A DNA stretch of 37,259 bases from an uncultured Lentisphaerota bacterium (GTDB lineage: Bacteria > Verrucomicrobiota > Kiritimatiellia > CAIQIC01), in the NCBI GenBank assembly GCA_903889245.1, contig CAISWQ010000100.1, forward strand, positions 1 to 37,259. The letters run 5' to 3'. Both the position numbers and the translations under genes were made by a program. How positions within the stretch are numbered: position 1 is the stretch's first letter; each line of letters opens with the position of its first letter. This document shows positions 7,972 to 15,769 of the stretch, piece by piece. The notes under the pieces were generated by a model. It worked only from the letters and a program-made list of their open reading frames with translations, was not told where the DNA came from and did no database searches.

Positions 7972-8080
7972 TTCCAAGCCTTGGGAAAACGGCCGCTGTG
8001 TTTTCCAGGGCTTGGAAATAGTTCCGCGAAATTTTCCAAGCCTTGGAAAAACCGGGCCGTTGGATTTCCATCCTTCGCTT
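7972..8080. repeat. Array of three palindromes plus a half copy, 31-bp period
   Basis: Copies begin at 7972 (TTCCAAGCCTTGGGAA), 8003 (TTCCAGGGCTTGGAA) and 8034 (TTCCAAGCCTTGGAA), exactly 31 bp apart. A half copy TTCCATCC follows at 8066. The array separates the chromosomal gene at 7237 from the integrative element. Confidence 0.85.
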
Positions 8081-8123
8081 TTGCCTGCTTTTATCTTTTG
8101 TAAATACATTGCAAATAAATTAC

Positions 8124-8151
8124 TTGCATTATTTATCCGTGCTGCTAAAAT
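8124..8151 (+). promoter_or_regulatory. Possible recombinase promoter
   Basis: TTGCAT (8124-8129) and TAAAAT (8146-8151) with a 16-bp spacer lie in a distinctly A/T-rich stretch (about 8080-8200) upstream of the recombinase. Confidence 0.35.
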
Positions 8152-8237
8152 CCTCAATGCTGCTATTATTGCCCTTTTTTGAAAGCATGATATAGAAACT
8201 TTCTGGAACCGTATTGAACAACCGAACAGGGGAAATT

Positions 8238-9425
8238 ATGCCGAAAGTTTTCAAGCGTGGAAAGATTTACTGGTACCGCCTCTCGCGGAACGGGCGACAA
8301 GCTTGGGTCAGCACCGGCGCAACTGACCGAACCGCCGCGCAGGAGGTCGCCAACGCAGCCAAGGCCGCCGCACGTGGTGAAGGCACGATCATCAAGCAGT
8401 TCATCGTGCTGCAAGAATGCATCGGCCGCCTGCCAACCAAGGAGCAGATCGAGATGCGACTGCGCCTGTCGCGCCAGCTTAGCGCAATGGCGCTGACGCC
8501 CATCACGCTCGATGATACTTGGAAAGAATGGCTCGCCTCGCCGCAGAAGGGCAACCCCTGTGCGACCACCATCGCCGGCTACCGCGCCACATGGCAGCGG
8601 TTCATTGACTGGGCGAAGCTCCATAACATCCAACATCTGCATGATGTCAGTGACGCCCACGCCGAAGATTACGCGCGGGATCTCTGGCGCGGCAAGTTCT
8701 CGCCACGATCTTTCAACGGTCACATTCAGTTCCTGCGCTCGGTGTTCACCACCCTGCGCGTGAAGGCCGGGCTCTTGGACAATCCCTGGCTGCACATCCG
8801 CAAACTGGAAAAGGAAACGCAAGGGCGCCTGAACTTCACACCCGACGAGTTGGCGACACTCTGTCGCAAAGCGCGGGAAACCATGCGTTACATGCTCGCC
8901 ATCGGTCTCTACACCGGCCTGCGCCTGGGTGACGTCCTCACGCTGCGCTGGTCCGCCATCAAGCCCGGCCGGATTGAGCTGACGCCGCGCAAGACCCGCC
9001 GCAAGGGCAAAACCGTGACGATCCCCTTGCATCCGGTTCTGGCCGCGCTGTTGGAAGAACGCCGCCGCCAAGTCGCGCAGAGTGAGGACTATGTCTTCCC
9101 CGAGGAGGCCGCCGAATATATCCGCGAGGTGTCGGCGTTCTCCAAGCGCTTCCAGAACTTCCTGCGCGAGTGCGCTATTGCCACCTTTGAGCAGGCGACC
9201 GGGCATCGCCAGCGCGCCATCGTCCGCAAAGGGTTCCACAGCCTGCGTCATTCCTTCGTCAGCTTGTGCGCGGTCAATCGCGTCCCGCAGGTGGCCATCC
9301 AAGACCTGGTCGGCCACGGCAGCCCGGCGATGACCGCGCTCTACAGTCACGCCGACTTCGACCAGAAGCGCGCCGCGATTGCAGCGCTACCGGAGATCAC
9401 GTTTGCGCCGGCGGCCCTCGGCTGA
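8238..9425 (+). CDS. Tyrosine recombinase / integrase
   Basis: 395-residue site-specific recombinase that would integrate and excise the element. Residues 1-80 are an arm-binding-like region (YWYRLSRNGRQAWVSTGATD). A SAM-like core-binding domain lies at about 95-195. The catalytic domain has R229 in TGLRLGD, HSLRH with H334 and R337, H360 in LVGHGS and the nucleophile Y369 in TALYSHAD, so the active site is intact. The ATG at 8238 has an AGGGGA ribosome-binding site 5-6 bp upstream and is preferred over an in-frame TTG at 8214. It is the first gene of the element, next to the presumed left attachment site. Confidence 0.93.
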   Translation: MPKVFKRGKIYWYRLSRNGRQAWVSTGATDRTAAQEVANAAKAAARGEGTIIKQFIVLQECIGRLPTKEQIEMRLRLSRQLSAMALTPITLDDTWKEWLASPQKGNPCATTIAGYRATWQRFIDWAKLHNIQHLHDVSDAHAEDYARDLWRGKFSPRSFNGHIQFLRSVFTTLRVKAGLLDNPWLHIRKLEKETQGRLNFTPDELATLCRKARETMRYMLAIGLYTGLRLGDVLTLRWSAIKPGRIELTPRKTRRKGKTVTIPLHPVLAALLEERRRQVAQSEDYVFPEEAAEYIREVSAFSKRFQNFLRECAIATFEQATGHRQRAIVRKGFHSLRHSFVSLCAVNRVPQVAIQDLVGHGSPAMTALYSHADFDQKRAAIAALPEITFAPAALG

Positions 9426-9504
9426 AAATTCTAGCGCGACAACACGAGTTACTCTTTGGAACGTGTCCGTTTTTCCCCCTTATTGCTGCCAATGTCTGCA
9501 TGTG

Positions 9505-9531
9505 TTGACATCCGTAGAAGTCCGCTAAAAT
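9505..9531 (+). promoter_or_regulatory. Possible promoter of the early gene cluster
   Basis: TTGACA (9505-9510) and TAAAAT (9526-9531) with a short 15-bp spacer lie upstream of the HTH gene. A small inverted repeat (ATGTC / GACAT) overlaps the -35 and might be an operator. Confidence 0.4.
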
Positions 9532-9573
9532 TTTTCTGCGTCGCGACAGGCGCACAAGAAATTGAGGCACGCT

Positions 9574-9894
9574 ATGGAACTTATGCAGAAGATGACAGAC
9601 ATCAGCCTGACGCCCGAACAGGCGATTCGCGAGTTGTTGACCGCGCCGGTTGCGAAGCGCACGACTATGCTGGCCGCTCTGGAAAATGTCCGCACCCAAC
9701 GGCCGGCGACGCTGCTATTGACGCCGACCGAGGCCGCGCGGGAATTGCGGCTCTCCCGCCAGACCATCTGGCGGTTGACGCGCCAGGGCGCGCTCAAGTC
9801 CATCATCATCGGCGGCAGTACTCGCTATCGCCGTACCGAGATCGAACAGTTCGCCACCCAAGGCCTGGAGAAGATCACTGGCGGTGTCCAATGA
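9574..9894 (+). CDS. Excisionase-like helix-turn-helix protein
   Basis: 106 residues. The C-terminal half is a MerR/Xis-type winged helix of the HTH_17 kind: LLTPTEAARELRLSRQTIWRLTRQGALKSIIIGGSTRYRRTEIEQF (quoted in parts as TPTEAARELRLSRQTIWRLT and IGGSTRYRRTEIEQF). The N-terminal 45 residues are helical and unassigned. Xis-type proteins bend DNA at attachment sites and steer recombinases toward excision, and this role fits its place after the integrase. The start at 9574 has a GAGG site 6 bp upstream. Its stop overlaps the next start as ATGA. Confidence 0.8.
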   Translation: MELMQKMTDISLTPEQAIRELLTAPVAKRTTMLAALENVRTQRPATLLLTPTEAARELRLSRQTIWRLTRQGALKSIIIGGSTRYRRTEIEQFATQGLEKITGGVQ

Positions 9895-10442
9895 CCCCGC
9901 TGCAATTCGTGAAGGCGGAATGCGCCAACCATCAAGCGGACGGTTCCTGTTTGGGCGCCACGTTCGATGATCAATTGTGTCACACTGGATGCCAGCCTAA
10001 GCCGCGCTGTTTGATTGCCGAAGGTAGGGGGTGCCTCTATTTCGAGGAATGCGTGATGCCGATGGCGCAGATCGTCACCGACGCCAAACGCGTCGCTGAG
10101 TTACACGAGGCGGTCTTGGAGTACCGGCGCATGACCCAAACAGCGCAACCGACCAAGCCGTGCCGCCTGTGCCAGCAGCCCCGGCTACCCGGCAAGAGCT
10201 TCTGTCCCGCTTGCGCCCAACGTCAGCGCCAAGCCTCCAACCGCAAGGCACAGCGCCGCCGCCGGCAACCTGCGGTCGGCCTGTCAGCATTCCTTGAAAA
10301 AAACACCCCTGATTCCTTAGGAATTTCGGGCGCTTTTTCGGCCTTGACGCAAAATCCATATCAGGATAGCCACCACCCTCAAAACGGGGTTTTGATTACT
10401 CACACGGCACCGCCAGCGCTTCCCCAAGAAATCTTTTCGTGA
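9891..10442 (+). CDS. Cys-rich zinc-ribbon-like protein of unknown function
   Basis: 183 residues. The N-terminal 60 residues contain a cluster of about eight cysteines (ECANHQADGSC, then QLCHTGC, then PRCLIAEGRGC, then EEC). A second zinc-ribbon-like pair of CxxC knuckles lies near residues 88-105 (CRLCQQP, then FCPAC), followed by an Arg-rich basic stretch. Together these suggest metal binding and nucleic-acid contact. It begins inside the stop of the HTH gene (ATGA) and ends inside the start of the next gene (GTGA), so the three are translationally coupled. The last about 35 codons lie in a region that has a degenerate second copy at 15321-15415. Confidence 0.75.
   Translation: MTPLQFVKAECANHQADGSCLGATFDDQLCHTGCQPKPRCLIAEGRGCLYFEECVMPMAQIVTDAKRVAELHEAVLEYRRMTQTAQPTKPCRLCQQPRLPGKSFCPACAQRQRQASNRKAQRRRRQPAVGLSAFLEKNTPDSLGISGAFSALTQNPYQDSHHPQNGVLITHTAPPALPQEIFS
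10281..10385. repeat. First copy of a diverged about 100-bp direct repeat
   Basis: Matches 15321-15415 with gaps: an identical 15-bp start (CTGTCAGCATTCCTT), a shared CTTAG and a shared TGACGCAAA near the end. Here it encodes the C-terminus of the Cys-rich protein (LSAFLEK). Confidence 0.6.
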
Positions 10443-10918
10443 AACTCTCGCCCCAGCGCGGTTGGTTCCCGATCTGGCGACAGGACTTGGCCGTGATCAA
10501 CGAGCAACTGGGCACCACCGCCAAGAGCGCCTCCGCCAAGGCGGTCTTGCTCGCACTCTGCCAACTGGCCAACGACCGCAGGTCCGCCACCATTGAAGCA
10601 AGGATCACGCTCATCGCCAGCTTGGCCGGCGTGAGCTATCGCACCGCGAGCGCCCGCCTGCGCGACCTGCGCCAACTGGAGTTGATCAGCCTTGAGTACC
10701 AAATCTCTCCGGGCCGTGGCCGGCCCGACGCCCCCAGCCGCTACACAGTGAGGGGGTATGCAAAATTTGCCTACCCGTCGGCAAATGACAGCGTCTCTCA
10801 TTTGCCGACAGGCTTGAATACTTCTGCTCCTAAAGGAGCAGAAGAGAAAAAAGGCACCCCAGACGACGGGGCGGCTACACCGCCCCGGTCGTCCGGGTGC
10901 CAACAATGGCGTTGGTAA
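10439..10918 (+). CDS. Winged-helix replication-type protein
   Basis: 159 residues. Residues 5-100 form a helix-turn-helix domain of the kind found in phage and plasmid replication initiators (WFPIWRQDLAVINEQLG, KAVLLALCQLANDR, LIASLAGVSYRTASARLRDL). The C-terminal 50 residues are low complexity. It starts with GTG at 10439, overlapping the preceding stop as GTGA. It directly precedes a DnaC-like ATPase, the usual order for an initiator and its helicase loader. An initiator role is inferred; a transcription regulator is the alternative. Confidence 0.65.
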   Translation: MKLSPQRGWFPIWRQDLAVINEQLGTTAKSASAKAVLLALCQLANDRRSATIEARITLIASLAGVSYRTASARLRDLRQLELISLEYQISPGRGRPDAPSRYTVRGYAKFAYPSANDSVSHLPTGLNTSAPKGAEEKKGTPDDGAATPPRSSGCQQWRW

Positions 10919-10932
10919 CTAGGAGCACTGCG

Positions 10933-11889
10933 ATGGATCTTGAGCCCAGCGTATTTGTCATCCCGGATTGGTTATGCCATCCCTACAGCCATTTTGTATT
11001 GGAGCGTTATCGCGAAAGCTTGACGGAACAACTCCAGCAAGGCGCCGAAACTGCCCTCCTCCAAAAAGAATGGAAGACTGAAATCGAACAACTGCGCATC
11101 CAAGAAGATGGCGAAATCTGGCCGAAAATCCCCGTGCTCTATCGCCGGACAGATCCACGGCGTATGCCAGACCCACAGGCGCATGCCGCGGTACTGCGTT
11201 GGACCTCGCGTGTCGAAAAAGAACCCGATTGGTTTGTGGGCAATCCACGCGGGCTGATTTGCTATGGCCCGACCGGTAGCGGGAAAACCCGCGCGGTCTA
11301 CGACCTGCTCGCCCGTGAAACCCTGATGGGAAATGCGGATTTCAGTTTCTGCGCCATCAGCGCTAGCGAGTTGTCAGCTTTCATCCGCGACCTGTCAGTG
11401 ATCAAACCACGCCGCTTGGCCCGTATCATCCGGCTATTGGCCGGCGAGCCAAGCAACGAGGATTTCGAGCGCGAGGACGACGAGGACATAAAGCGCTTCT
11501 TTGGCTTGCACGCGCTTTTCATTGACGATTTGAGCCAGACCAAGTTCACGCCGCGCTATGCCGAGGACTTGCTGCATATCATCGAGGCCCGCACCGCCCA
11601 TGGAAACCCGCTGTTTGTGACTTGCCAGACGACGGGCGACCGCTTACTAGAGAAACTGGCTCGCGACAATCCCGACCTGCGCGAGACGGCGGAGGCGATC
11701 ATCCGGCGGTTACGCGAGTTTTGCGAATCGGTTGGTTTCTCCCAAGGAAAGGATAGCCACCAACTAATTGACACGGATCCCACAACCCGGCCACTGATAC
11801 CCCGTCCCTGCAAGCCCATATCAAGCGAGGGCAATGAGTGTTATTTCCGCTCTTCTGTGCAGCGCAAGGATGGCGTAGCATGTGTGTAA
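10933..11889 (+). CDS. DnaC-like AAA+ ATPase (helicase loader type)
   Basis: 318 residues. Walker A is GPTGSGKT (residues 112-119) and Walker B is LFIDDLSQ (195-202). A sensor-like TCQTT stretch follows (FVTCQTTGDRL), then a C-terminal region rich in Arg. The pattern fits DnaC/IstB-type ATPases that load replicative helicase onto DNA. The start at 10933 has an AGGAG site 8 bp upstream and avoids a longer frame overlapping the preceding gene. It is last in the early gene run; a set of three direct repeats follows at once. Confidence 0.8.
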   Translation: MDLEPSVFVIPDWLCHPYSHFVLERYRESLTEQLQQGAETALLQKEWKTEIEQLRIQEDGEIWPKIPVLYRRTDPRRMPDPQAHAAVLRWTSRVEKEPDWFVGNPRGLICYGPTGSGKTRAVYDLLARETLMGNADFSFCAISASELSAFIRDLSVIKPRRLARIIRLLAGEPSNEDFEREDDEDIKRFFGLHALFIDDLSQTKFTPRYAEDLLHIIEARTAHGNPLFVTCQTTGDRLLEKLARDNPDLRETAEAIIRRLREFCESVGFSQGKDSHQLIDTDPTTRPLIPRPCKPISSEGNECYFRSSVQRKDGVACV

Positions 11890-11915
11890 TGGTGTTGCTG
11901 CACCCTAACCGGGGT

Positions 11916-11981
11916 ATAATTGATTTGCGCGCCACCTCTGCCTGTGTAATCATTTTGCGCGTCTGGTAATCATTTTGCGCG
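11916..11981 (+). promoter_or_regulatory. Three direct repeats upstream of fic (operator or iteron-like)
   Basis: GTAATCATTTTGCGCG occurs perfectly at 11946-11961 and 11966-11981, 20 bp apart. A third copy with three changes (ATAATTGATTTGCGCG) lies at 11916-11931, 30 bp upstream. The spacings are close to whole helical turns. The last copy ends 12 bp before the Fic start. They could be operators for Fic autoregulation or binding sites for the element's replication protein. Confidence 0.7.
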
Positions 11982-11993
11982 GAGTGTAAGAAT

Positions 11994-13505
11994 ATGAAAC
12001 TGCTCGGCTATGCAGAACTGATCCGCCGCTTCAGCTTGGATGTGCTGAAGCCGACCGGCACCTCCTACCTCTTAGAACGGGGGCATCGCCGTTCGCAGAT
12101 CACGGAAGGGCGGCGGGAGGAATTTTATCCCTCACGCGACAATCCCGGTCCTGCTTGGACCGACCATCTGCTGTTCGCCCTTCGGCAGGAAGGCGTCAAT
12201 CTGGAAGTTTTGGCGGCCGTATTTCGCGTAGCACCTAAAGCAGAACTCACGGCCTGGATACGCTCCATACCGACCAGTCGTTATGCTCGGCTGGCGTGGT
12301 TCCTCTATGAGTGGTTGCTGGACAGCAAACTCCGGCTGCCCGATCTTACCCAAGGCAACTACGTGCCCGTGCTCGATGAAGATGAGTACTATGTGCTGCC
12401 ACAAGCCGGAACAGCGCGGCATGTGCGGCGTCAGCGCGTGATCAACAACCTTCCCGGCACGCGTGACTATTGCCCGCTGGTTCGGCGTACGGCGGAACTA
12501 AAAATCTGCGAGGCGCTCAAACTCGACGAGCAAGCGACAGCACAAGTAAACCGGTTCCCGGCGGAGCTTGTATACCGGGCCACGCAATATCTCTATCTCA
12601 AGGAAACCAAGTCCTCCTATGCCATCGAGCATTTATCGGTGGATCAGCGGCGCACCGCTCGGTTTGTGGCCTTGTTACAACAGGCGGGTGGTTTGGAATG
12701 TTTCGCCAAGGCGGAGCTGATACGCTTGCAGAATGCCATCGTCGAGGAACGGTATGCGGCGCGTGCTTTCCGTGATTTTCAAAATTATGTTGGGCAGAGT
12801 TTGGGGCCGGCGCGGGAGTTGGTTCACTATGTGCCGCCTAAGGCAGAGGATTTGCCCGCGTTGATGGATGGGTGGCTGACTTGCTGCCGGAACATGCAGA
12901 ATGGCGGTGTGCATCCGGTCGTTACCGCCACCGTGGCAGGCTTCGGCTTCGTTTTTCTTCATCCCTTCGAAGATGGCAACGGACGGCTACATCGGTTTTT
13001 GGTTCACCATGTGTTGGCGGCTGGAAAATTTGGCCCAGCGGGTGTGGTGTTTCCCGTGTCGGCCACGATGCTCAAACAGATGCCTCGTTACGACACAGCG
13101 CTGGAGGTTTATTCCAAGGGAATCGGCCGCCATGTCGAATACCAGATGGACGACCACGGTAATATGCAGGTAACTAATCCCACTGTGACCTTCTACCGTT
13201 ATCCTGATTTAACGGCCCAAGCCGAAGCTCTCTTTGGCTTCATCCGCGAAACGATCCAGACCGAGATGGTCGCGGAACTGGAATATTTGTCGGCCTTCGA
13301 CACAGCTCGGCAACAAATGCGCGAAGTAGTGGATATGCCGGATCAACGGCTGAATCTTTTCTTGCGTGTCTGCCTGCAAGGCAAGGGGCACCTGTCGAAG
13401 GGCAAGCGCGAGTTGTTTGCGGAACTGACCTCGAGCGAATGCAAGCGGATGGAGCGCATCGTTCAGCAGGCTATCAAGCATCTACCGCCGCTGACGAAGG
13501 CTTAG
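11994..13505 (+). CDS. Fic family protein (AMP-transferase type)
   Basis: 503 residues, a large Fic protein. The active-site motif HPFEDGNGRLHR (residues 323-334) matches HPFxDGNGRxxR completely, so nucleotide transfer to a target hydroxyl, usually AMP, is expected. Upstream, SSYAIEH (207-213) matches the class II inhibitory helix pattern S-x-x-x-E but has His where Gly or Asn is usual. The N-terminal 180 residues are unassigned. The C-terminal 110 residues are helical and end with a basic helix. The likely role is a toxin-like or regulatory cargo gene of the element. No separate antitoxin gene is seen, consistent with the built-in inhibitory motif. Three direct repeats precede it. Confidence 0.85.
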   Translation: MKLLGYAELIRRFSLDVLKPTGTSYLLERGHRRSQITEGRREEFYPSRDNPGPAWTDHLLFALRQEGVNLEVLAAVFRVAPKAELTAWIRSIPTSRYARLAWFLYEWLLDSKLRLPDLTQGNYVPVLDEDEYYVLPQAGTARHVRRQRVINNLPGTRDYCPLVRRTAELKICEALKLDEQATAQVNRFPAELVYRATQYLYLKETKSSYAIEHLSVDQRRTARFVALLQQAGGLECFAKAELIRLQNAIVEERYAARAFRDFQNYVGQSLGPARELVHYVPPKAEDLPALMDGWLTCCRNMQNGGVHPVVTATVAGFGFVFLHPFEDGNGRLHRFLVHHVLAAGKFGPAGVVFPVSATMLKQMPRYDTALEVYSKGIGRHVEYQMDDHGNMQVTNPTVTFYRYPDLTAQAEALFGFIRETIQTEMVAELEYLSAFDTARQQMREVVDMPDQRLNLFLRVCLQGKGHLSKGKRELFAELTSSECKRMERIVQQAIKHLPPLTKA

Positions 13506-13555
13506 GTCGCATCGCTTAACCTTTTCATATTGACTCCGCGCCATGGCTGTACGAG

Positions 13556-14098
13556 GTGCAGGCTGATCAGCTGCCACTACTCGCGAGCGGTGGGGAAATT
13601 TCCGCGAGCTTCCCGACGTACCAGAACACCGCCCGCCAGTGGCATTTCCACGCCGGTACGGTGAACGTCGGGGGCGCCGGCAAAGTGAGCCTCTACAACT
13701 ACCGCCACGGCGACGAGCAGACACCCCGCGCCAACATCGCCGCGAGCAAGCTCCCCGCGCAGATCACCGCCGACCTCGTGCGCCGCGTGTTGCCGTTCAC
13801 GGATGAACTCATCGCCCGCGCGATCAAGAGCGACGCCGAAACGACCTTGCGCGAAGCGTGGACCAACAAGACAGAGCGCGAGCTGATGCGCGCTTGCCCG
13901 TTGACATTGGAACCGCCGCGCCATGAACGCCGCGAACGTGGCGCGCCCTTGGAAATCCGGCACTGGGGCGCGCCCTACATCACCGCCAAGCTGTCGAGCT
14001 ATTCGCAAAACGTCAGCCTTGCGCTTGACGACCTCCAGCCGGAGCTCGCCGTGCGCATCCTGGCCTTGATGCCGAAAGCGAAACCGAAGGAGGACTGA
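13556..14098 (+). CDS. Unassigned protein, perhaps 5'-truncated
   Basis: 180 residues from a GTG at 13556. I do not recognise the family. The peptide looks coding (QWHFHAGTVNVGGAGKVSLYNYRHGDEQTP, seen in parts as RQWHFHAGTVNV and KVSLYNYRHGDE) and ends in a lysine-rich tail. The frame is already open and protein-like for about 10 codons before the GTG (APWLYEVQAD), with no Shine-Dalgarno, which suggests a truncated gene remnant. An overlapping frame just after it (from CTG 14095, TDTAAARELEERDKQIP) may be a second small gene, but it runs into a palindrome array. Confidence 0.45.
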   Translation: MQADQLPLLASGGEISASFPTYQNTARQWHFHAGTVNVGGAGKVSLYNYRHGDEQTPRANIAASKLPAQITADLVRRVLPFTDELIARAIKSDAETTLREAWTNKTERELMRACPLTLEPPRHERRERGAPLEIRHWGAPYITAKLSSYSQNVSLALDDLQPELAVRILALMPKAKPKED

Positions 14099-14255
14099 CC
14101 GACACCGCCGCCGCCCGCGAGTTAGAAGAACGGGACAAGCAAATCCCAGCGGCTCGCGAGCGGCGGAAAAATTTGGCCGGCGCGCCCTCTCCCGACCTGC
14201 CGCAGACGGCAGCGTCGGGATTCACGCCACGCCCGCGCCCGCGCCGGTCTTGTTT

Positions 14256-14314
14256 TTCCAAGCCTTGGAAATTTTCCCGCTGCATTTTCCAAAATCAATT
14301 TCCAATCTTTGGAA
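14256..14314. repeat. Palindrome array inside the integrative element
   Basis: A perfect TTCCAAGCCTTGGAA at 14256-14270, a degenerate half (TTCCAAAATC) starting 31 bp later at 14287, and TTCCAATCTTTGGAA at 14300-14314. Confidence 0.75.
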
Positions 14315-14360
14315 AAACGCTCTCACAGGTCGGGTCCACTGCGTTCCCCGCTTTGTTGCG

Positions 14361-14592
14361 GCGGACGGACGGCGGGGGCCAAGGCCACGCCAGAACCCGC
14401 AACGGAACCTGTCCTGCCCTTGGCACAGCACTGCACTTCGTTTCGTTGCGGAGCTTCGGGACTGCGCCTTGACGGAAGAGAGTTTTATGCGACGAGACGC
14501 CACGGCTACGCCGCTGCCTTGCAGCCCTGCGGGTGGCTTCATCGCATAAAATCGTCTTCCGCCAACTCCGCCGTTCCCCGCCGTCCGTCCGC
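14361..14592. repeat. Nested long inverted repeats
   Basis: Outer arms are 17 bp and perfect (GCGGACGGACGGCGGGG at 14361-14377 against 14576-14592). Nested inside, 14474-14492 pairs with 14542-14560 in 16 of 19 positions around TTTTATGCGA. No good reading frame covers the region. Confidence 0.7.
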
Positions 14593-15059
14593 GCGCCTTC
14601 CGCTACGCTCCAGGCTTACCCCCTTGCGCCTGTCGTCCCCGGGGACGGGCGCCAGTGACGGCCTCCACCGCTGGCCGCGCCGTTCCTTTGGAACTCTCCC
14701 ACGGCTGCGCGGACGGCCACGCTTGTGCCGCTGCTACGCCGTGAAGCTGGCTGTTTCCCCGTCGGAAACAGACACGCTTCACGGCTGGGCGCGGCACCGT
14801 GCGGGAGTCGGCCGTTTGGCGGCTGGGCTGGCTCCGCTCTGCACGTTCCGGCCCACCGCCTGTGACCCGCCGCCGCTTCCCGCCGCCGCCGCAGACTGCC
14901 GCGTCACTCCGTTTCCTTGCAGACTGCTTTACCAGCGGCGATTCAAGGGACAACCCCACGCCCGTTTTCCCCTCGGCTCCGCCTCACCTCATTCCCCAAT
15001 AGCTGGCAGGTCGCCTGCATCCGCACGCACCCCGCCAGCCCCTATTTCAGATCATCCGC
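14593..15059. other. Noncoding, highly structured stretch
   Basis: No supported gene. It contains a two-step stem-loop at 14738-14785: outer 9 bp (GCCGTGAAG / CTTCACGGC), inner 8 bp (CTGTTTCC / GGAAACAG), loop of 5 nt. Other short G/C palindromes are present. It could be a structured RNA or a decayed repeat cluster. Confidence 0.45.
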
Positions 15060-15270
15060 GGTACGCTTGGGACGGGTAAAAGTCACTCGTTCCAAAAATG
15101 CTTATGGCCCCAAGCATTTTTCAACCGAGTCGTTTTGAGGCGTCCCAAACGTACCAAAATAAGATTTTGGAAAAAGTTGGTACGCTTGGGACGGGTTCCG
15201 CCTTCCCTTACGTATGGTGATAAATCTCCTTCTATATATAAAGAGTCTCTTCCACCCGTCCCAAGCGTCC
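15060..15270. repeat. Four-copy repeat set around GGTACGCTTGGGACGGGT with a hairpin
   Basis: Perfect 18-bp direct copies lie at 15060-15077 and 15179-15196. Inverted partial copies lie at 15141-15155 (CGTCCCAAACGTACC) and 15254-15270 (ACCCGTCCCAAGCGTCC). Between the first two, a hairpin at 15085-15130 has a 10-bp perfect stem (AAAAATGCTT / AAGCATTTTT). The layout recalls plasmid or satellite origins, or a regulatory array. No gene is supported here. Confidence 0.65.
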
Positions 15271-15320
15271 CGCGGAATTTTCTGGACGATCTGGAGTATC
15301 GCCACGGCCTAGCCATAGAC

Positions 15321-15415
15321 CTGTCAGCATTCCTTCAAAAACTTGCTTCGATTTTCTTAGGGAAATGAGTACCTTTTCAACCCCTGACGCAAATCCATAA
15401 AGGCCACCACAACGG
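15321..15415. repeat. Second, degenerate copy of the 10281-10385 repeat
   Basis: Shares the CTGTCAGCATTCCTT start, CTTAG and TGACGCAAATCCATA segments with the first copy, 5040 bp upstream. In frame it would encode LSAFLQK, then a stop, like the LSAFLEK end of the Cys-rich protein. This suggests the tail of a lost second copy of that gene. Confidence 0.6.
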
Positions 15416-15736
15416 CGCGCCGCTGGTGGGGCAGCCAGGGGCCTTGCCGGGGCATATAGCGTTCAGAACGCCTGCCAGATTACTCTTTTGCCAACCGCAT
15501 TGATTGTGGCGCGCAAGCGACGGACTGCGATCAGTCGCCGCACTCACGTTGAGACTTTGGCAGTTGCCAATGTCCGCTGCCAAAGTCACCAAAGTCCCGA
15601 CAGGAGACACACACCCGCGCGCCTATATGGGTATAGGCGCGGGTGTGTCTGTCTCGTTGCCAACGTCGCTGCCGCAGTCTCATTGCTTGTGTCATGGCCA
15701 AAGTCCCCACTTGTTCCGCTTATTCACGCGGTTTGT
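15416..15736. other. Noncoding stretch with two hairpins
   Basis: No gene is supported. An 11-bp perfect inverted repeat lies at 15553-15588 (GACTTTGGCAG / CTGCCAAAGTC). A strong long hairpin lies at 15606-15653, around GCGCCTATA / TATAGGCGC with a loop of about 4 nt. Either could act as a terminator-like or operator element before the next promoter. Confidence 0.5.
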
Positions 15737-15763
15737 TTGACAATAAAAAATCTGTGCGATAAT
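15737..15763 (+). promoter_or_regulatory. Promoter of the phage-type gene
   Basis: TTGACA (15737-15742) and GATAAT (15758-15763) are separated by an A-rich 15-bp spacer, 7 bp before the ATG at 15770. The transcript would have almost no leader. Confidence 0.45.
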
Positions 15764-15769
15764 CCACGC

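Noticed and set aside
13577-14008. Minus-strand 143-codon ORF opposite 13556-14098
   Set aside because: The plus-strand peptide looks more protein-like; neither is certain, but the minus frame is a typical GC-rich shadow.
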